DNA of 7,764 nucleotides, taken from Burkholderiales bacterium. GTDB lineage: Bacteria > Pseudomonadota > Gammaproteobacteria > Burkholderiales > Burkholderiaceae_C. Below are positions 6,378 to 7,764 of this stretch, piece by piece; positions within the stretch are counted from its first letter, which is position 1, and each line of letters begins with the position of its first letter. Under the pieces are notes generated by a model. That model saw only the letters and a program-made list of their open reading frames with translations. It had not been told where the DNA came from and searched no databases. Location: the NCBI GenBank assembly GCA_028869035.1, contig JAGWTL010000131.1:1-7764 (forward strand), in the 5' to 3' direction. The position numbers and the translations under genes are program-made.

Positions 6378-6973
6378 GCACGCCCCCCCCCACCCCGGTG
6401 CGCGACAGCCTGTGGGACGGCGGCTGGTACCGCTACGCGCGCCGGCTGGACTCGCCCAACTTCGGGCCGCGTCCGGCAGATGCCACCGTGGACCTGCTGC
6501 TCATCCACTCCATCAGCCTGCCACCGGGCCAGTACGGCGGCGACGAGGTGCAGCACCTGTTCACCAACACGCTGGACTGGAACGCCCACCCCTACTTCAA
6601 GAGCATCGAGGGCATGCAGGTCTCCTCGCATTTCTACATCCGCCGCAACGGCGATCTCTGGCAGTTCGTGAGCTGCGAGGAACGCGCCTGGCATGCCGGC
6701 GTCTCGAGCTACCGCGGGCGCGACAACTGCAACGATGACTCCATCGGCATCGAGCTCGAAGGCCTGGAAGGCGAGACGTTCGAAGCCGGGCAGTACGAAA
6801 CCCTGGGCAGCCTGTGCGCAGCCCTGGGTCAGCGCTACCCGGTGCAGCACATTGCCGGGCACGAGCATGTGGCTCCCGGGCGCAAGGCCGACCCCGGCCC
6901 GGGTTTCCAGTGGCCGGTGCTGCGGCGGACCCTGGGCTGGTCATCTCGGTATTTTCCCGAAGAGTCCGCCTGA
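6374..6973 (+). CDS. ampD: 1,6-anhydro-N-acetylmuramyl-L-alanine amidase AmpD
   Basis: AmpD is a cytoplasmic zinc amidase that cleaves the stem peptide from anhydro-muramyl peptides during peptidoglycan recycling; its loss derepresses ampC where AmpR is present. The 199-residue length fits the short cytosolic AmpD type (no signal peptide) and the whole protein is one amidase_2 domain. By analogy with Citrobacter AmpD, the zinc ligands are His45 (LLIHSISLPPGQYGG), His163 (AGHEHVAPGRKADPGP) and Asp173, with Lys171 and Glu127 (IGIELEG) as catalytic residues. HLFTNTLDWNAHPYF and AWHAGVSSYRGRDNCNDDSIG are further family motifs. TTG at 6374 is chosen because GGAGC (6362-6366) sits seven bases upstream and the frame starts MST like the two mini-ORFs; GTG at 6398 is an alternative. 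Codons 4-6 form a run of nine Cs. It is the last gene of the cluster. Confidence 0.95.
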   Translation: MSTPPPTPVRDSLWDGGWYRYARRLDSPNFGPRPADATVDLLLIHSISLPPGQYGGDEVQHLFTNTLDWNAHPYFKSIEGMQVSSHFYIRRNGDLWQFVSCEERAWHAGVSSYRGRDNCNDDSIGIELEGLEGETFEAGQYETLGSLCAALGQRYPVQHIAGHEHVAPGRKADPGPGFQWPVLRRTLGWSSRYFPEESA

Positions 6974-7033
6974 GCCGGACCACCTGGCGGCGGCATACCG
7001 ACCGCGCTTCACATCACTCCGAAAAGCCGCAGC

Positions 7034-7086
7034 GCAGACTGCATGCGGTCCGGCACGGAAAATCTGCTGCCGTGCCGCATGCCTGC
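7034..7086. repeat. Long imperfect hairpin downstream of ampD
   Basis: Three nested arm pairs can form one stem of 17 base pairs: GCAG (7034-7037) with CTGC (7083-7086), GCATGCGG (7041-7048) with CCGCATGC (7075-7082), and CACGG (7054-7058) with CCGTG (7070-7074). The loop is 11 bases, and all unpaired bases lie on the 5' arm (three and five bases). There is no T-run after it. It could protect the 3' end of the operon mRNA, act with Rho, or be a dispersed palindrome. Confidence 0.65.
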
Positions 7087-7100
7087 TGGCCTTCGGCCAG
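7086..7100. repeat. Short perfect hairpin next to the long one
   Basis: CTGGCC (7086-7091) pairs with GGCCAG (7095-7100) around a TTC loop. It follows the 7034-7086 stem at once and may stack on it. No T-run follows. Confidence 0.55.
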
Positions 7101-7220
7101 AAGATTGCGCGATTTCAAGCGCTGCGCCGCGCCAGCACTGGACCTTGCGCTCACTGTTTCCGCAAGCGGATACTGCACTTTTTTTGCGCCAGATACGCCA
7201 TGTACTGTATGCCCAACGCT

Positions 7221-7236
7221 ACACTACCGGTAGTGG
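7221..7236. promoter_or_regulatory. NrdR box 1 (distal operator of nrdA)
   Basis: ACACTACCGGTAGTGG is a near-perfect palindrome. It matches the outer positions of the NrdR consensus acaCwAtATaTwGtgt but differs at the four central bases. It ends one base before the proposed -35 element. NrdR is an ATP-cone repressor of ribonucleotide reductase genes that usually binds paired boxes on the same helix face. Confidence 0.8.
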
Positions 7237-7237
7237 C

Positions 7238-7266
7238 TTGTATTCAGCAAACACACCATATATAGT
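7238..7266 (+). promoter_or_regulatory. Sigma-70-type core promoter of nrdA
   Basis: A -35 TTGTAT (7238-7243) is separated by exactly 17 bases from a -10 TATAGT (7261-7266; five of six consensus bases). Transcription would start near 7273, giving a leader of about 90 bases. The -10 lies inside NrdR box 2, and box 1 sits just upstream of the -35, as expected for repression by occlusion. Confidence 0.7.
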
Positions 7267-7268
7267 GC
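7253..7268. promoter_or_regulatory. NrdR box 2 (proximal operator of nrdA, covering the -10)
   Basis: ACACCATATATAGTGC matches the NrdR consensus at all but two positions. Its first base is 32 bases after that of box 1, three helical turns, the usual arrangement of NrdR box pairs. It overlaps the proposed -10 completely. Confidence 0.9.
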
Positions 7269-7289
7269 TTTTCGCTGGCAGTGCTTTTC
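7264..7289 (+). repeat. 10-base direct repeat at the start of the nrdA leader
   Basis: AGTGCTTTTC occurs at 7264-7273 and again at 7280-7289, 16 bases apart. The first copy overlaps the right half of NrdR box 2. The second is followed by CTTTT/AAAAG arms (7284-7288 and 7293-7297) that can form a small hairpin in the leader RNA. Confidence 0.6.
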
Positions 7290-7363
7290 TTCAAAAGAAC
7301 CCATCGCGAGCCAGAATACGGACCCCGAGAACCAACAACAGATTTGCTGACGACGAGGAAATA

Positions 7364-7764
7364 ATGCAAACAGCCTTGAACCCCGCCACCCCCGCCCTGC
7401 ACACCGGTGTCCTGACCATGCAAACCCAGGAAAACACGGCCGCCACGCCCCTCAACAACTACCAGATCATCCGCCGCAACGGCGCCGTCGTGCCCTTCGA
7501 GCCCAGCAAGATCGCCGTGGCCATGATGAAGGCCTTCCTGGCGGTGCACGGCACCCAGGGCGCCGCCTCCGCCAGTGTGCGCGAGGTGGTGGACGCCCTG
7601 ACGCAGAACGTGGTGCGCGCGCTGATGCGTTCGCGCCCGGGCGGCGGCACCTTCCATATCGAAGACGTGCAGGACCAGGTCGAACTGGGCCTGATGCGCG
7701 GCGGCCACCACGAGATCGCCCGCGCCTACGTGCTCTACCGCGAGCGCCGCACGCAGGAGCGCGC
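7364..7764 (+). CDS. nrdA: Ribonucleoside-diphosphate reductase class Ia, alpha subunit, N-terminal part (3' end outside window)
   Basis: The first 133 codons of an NrdA-type large subunit, the enzyme that reduces ribonucleoside diphosphates to deoxy forms together with a beta subunit. After a 30-residue N-terminal extension comes an ATP-cone allosteric domain (about residues 31-130): NYQIIRRNGAVVPFEPSKI, then GGGTFHIEDVQDQVELGLM and HHEIARAYVLYRERR. The ATP cone implies overall activity control by ATP/dATP. The catalytic barrel lies beyond the window. The ATG at 7364 has GAGGAA (7355-7360) directly upstream; an internal in-frame ATG at 7418 has no comparable ribosome site. The paired NrdR boxes upstream support both the identity and the start. 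The class is called from the ATP-cone sequence and promoter; a class II or anaerobic enzyme is less likely. Confidence 0.93.
   Translation, partial: MQTALNPATPALHTGVLTMQTQENTAATPLNNYQIIRRNGAVVPFEPSKIAVAMMKAFLAVHGTQGAASASVREVVDALTQNVVRALMRSRPGGGTFHIEDVQDQVELGLMRGGHHEIARAYVLYRERRTQER

Larger units (their letters stand above)
6974..7220. other. Non-coding stretch after ampD, structured in its first half
   Basis: No credible gene lies between the ampD stop and the nrdA promoter: open frames here carry no recognisable motif and no good start signal. The first half is rich in inverted repeats (6974-7100, listed separately). The second half is less structured, with a seven-T run at 7179-7185 preceded by a weak four-base-pair hairpin (7159-7170), which is a poor terminator. 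Composition turns more A/T-rich toward the nrdA promoter. Confidence 0.6.

Noticed and set aside
7159..7185. Hairpin (TCCG/CGGA, 7159-7170) followed by seven Ts (7179-7185) as an intrinsic terminator for ampD
   Set aside because: The stem has only four pairs and lies eight bases from the T-run, too weak and too far for a standard terminator.
7184..7211. A second nrdA promoter with TTGCGC (7184-7189) as -35 and a -10 around 7205-7211
   Set aside because: Neither the hexamers nor the spacing fit well, and the promoter at 7238-7266 is clearly better and coincides with the NrdR boxes.
7401..7410. ACACCGGTGT palindrome inside nrdA as another NrdR box
   Set aside because: The two halves are only two bases apart instead of the eight needed for a 16-base box, and it lies within coding sequence about 150 bases downstream of box 2.
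1..7764. CRISPR arrays, tRNA or rRNA genes, insertion sequences, phage or defence genes
   Set aside because: No regularly spaced repeats of CRISPR type, no tRNA-like or rRNA-like sequence that I could recognise, and no transposase or phage motifs were seen.

Overview
The window looks like chromosomal DNA of a GC-rich betaproteobacterium, most likely Burkholderiales and probably Comamonadaceae. This rests on the high GC at third codon positions, the close fit of every protein to that group's families, and the gene order miaB / ffh / ccsA-like / PP0621-like / pilS / pilR / ampD / nrdA, which I recall as typical of that family. I ran no search. The ffh-ypjD divergent pair is also an old arrangement found in E. 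coli.

Layout: (1) The 3' third of miaB (plus strand) runs off the left edge and converges on ffh (minus strand). Between them lies a GC-rich inverted repeat of a common dispersed intergenic type. (2) ffh, the SRP GTPase, is transcribed leftward. A 69-bp gap separates it from a rightward gene cluster. (3) That cluster is very tight from 2014 to 6973: a CcsA/YpjD-type membrane protein, a 75-residue PP0621-like protein with a Cys/His cluster, a six-helix PAS histidine kinase (PilS type), an NtrC-class sigma-54 activator (PilR type), and the anhydro-muramyl-peptide amidase AmpD. Consecutive genes overlap by four bases or abut. (4) A 390-bp intergenic region follows, with a strongly self-complementary block after ampD and then an NrdR-controlled promoter. 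(5) nrdA (class Ia ribonucleotide reductase, large subunit) starts at 7364 and runs off the right edge after its ATP-cone domain.

The most unusual feature is the pilR-ampD junction. Instead of a direct overlap there are two 21-codon mini-ORFs, produced by a 62-bp tandem duplication of a translation-start cassette. The chain pilR -> mini-ORF 1 -> mini-ORF 2 -> ampD is linked by three successive four-base stop/start overlaps (ATGA, ATGA, TTGA), and all three downstream frames begin Met-Ser-Thr. A small hairpin just before the Shine-Dalgarno sequence is kept in both copies although its arms differ. This could be a translational relay that sets AmpD level relative to PilR, or simply a neutral duplication.

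Other points worth a look: the PilS-type kinase has a degenerate ATP-binding G1 box; ampD has a nine-C run at codons 4-6 and a TTG start; two NrdR boxes exactly 32 bp apart flank and cover the nrdA core promoter; and ffh ends inside a partial copy of the neighbouring intergenic repeat. Everything else reads as ordinary housekeeping sequence.
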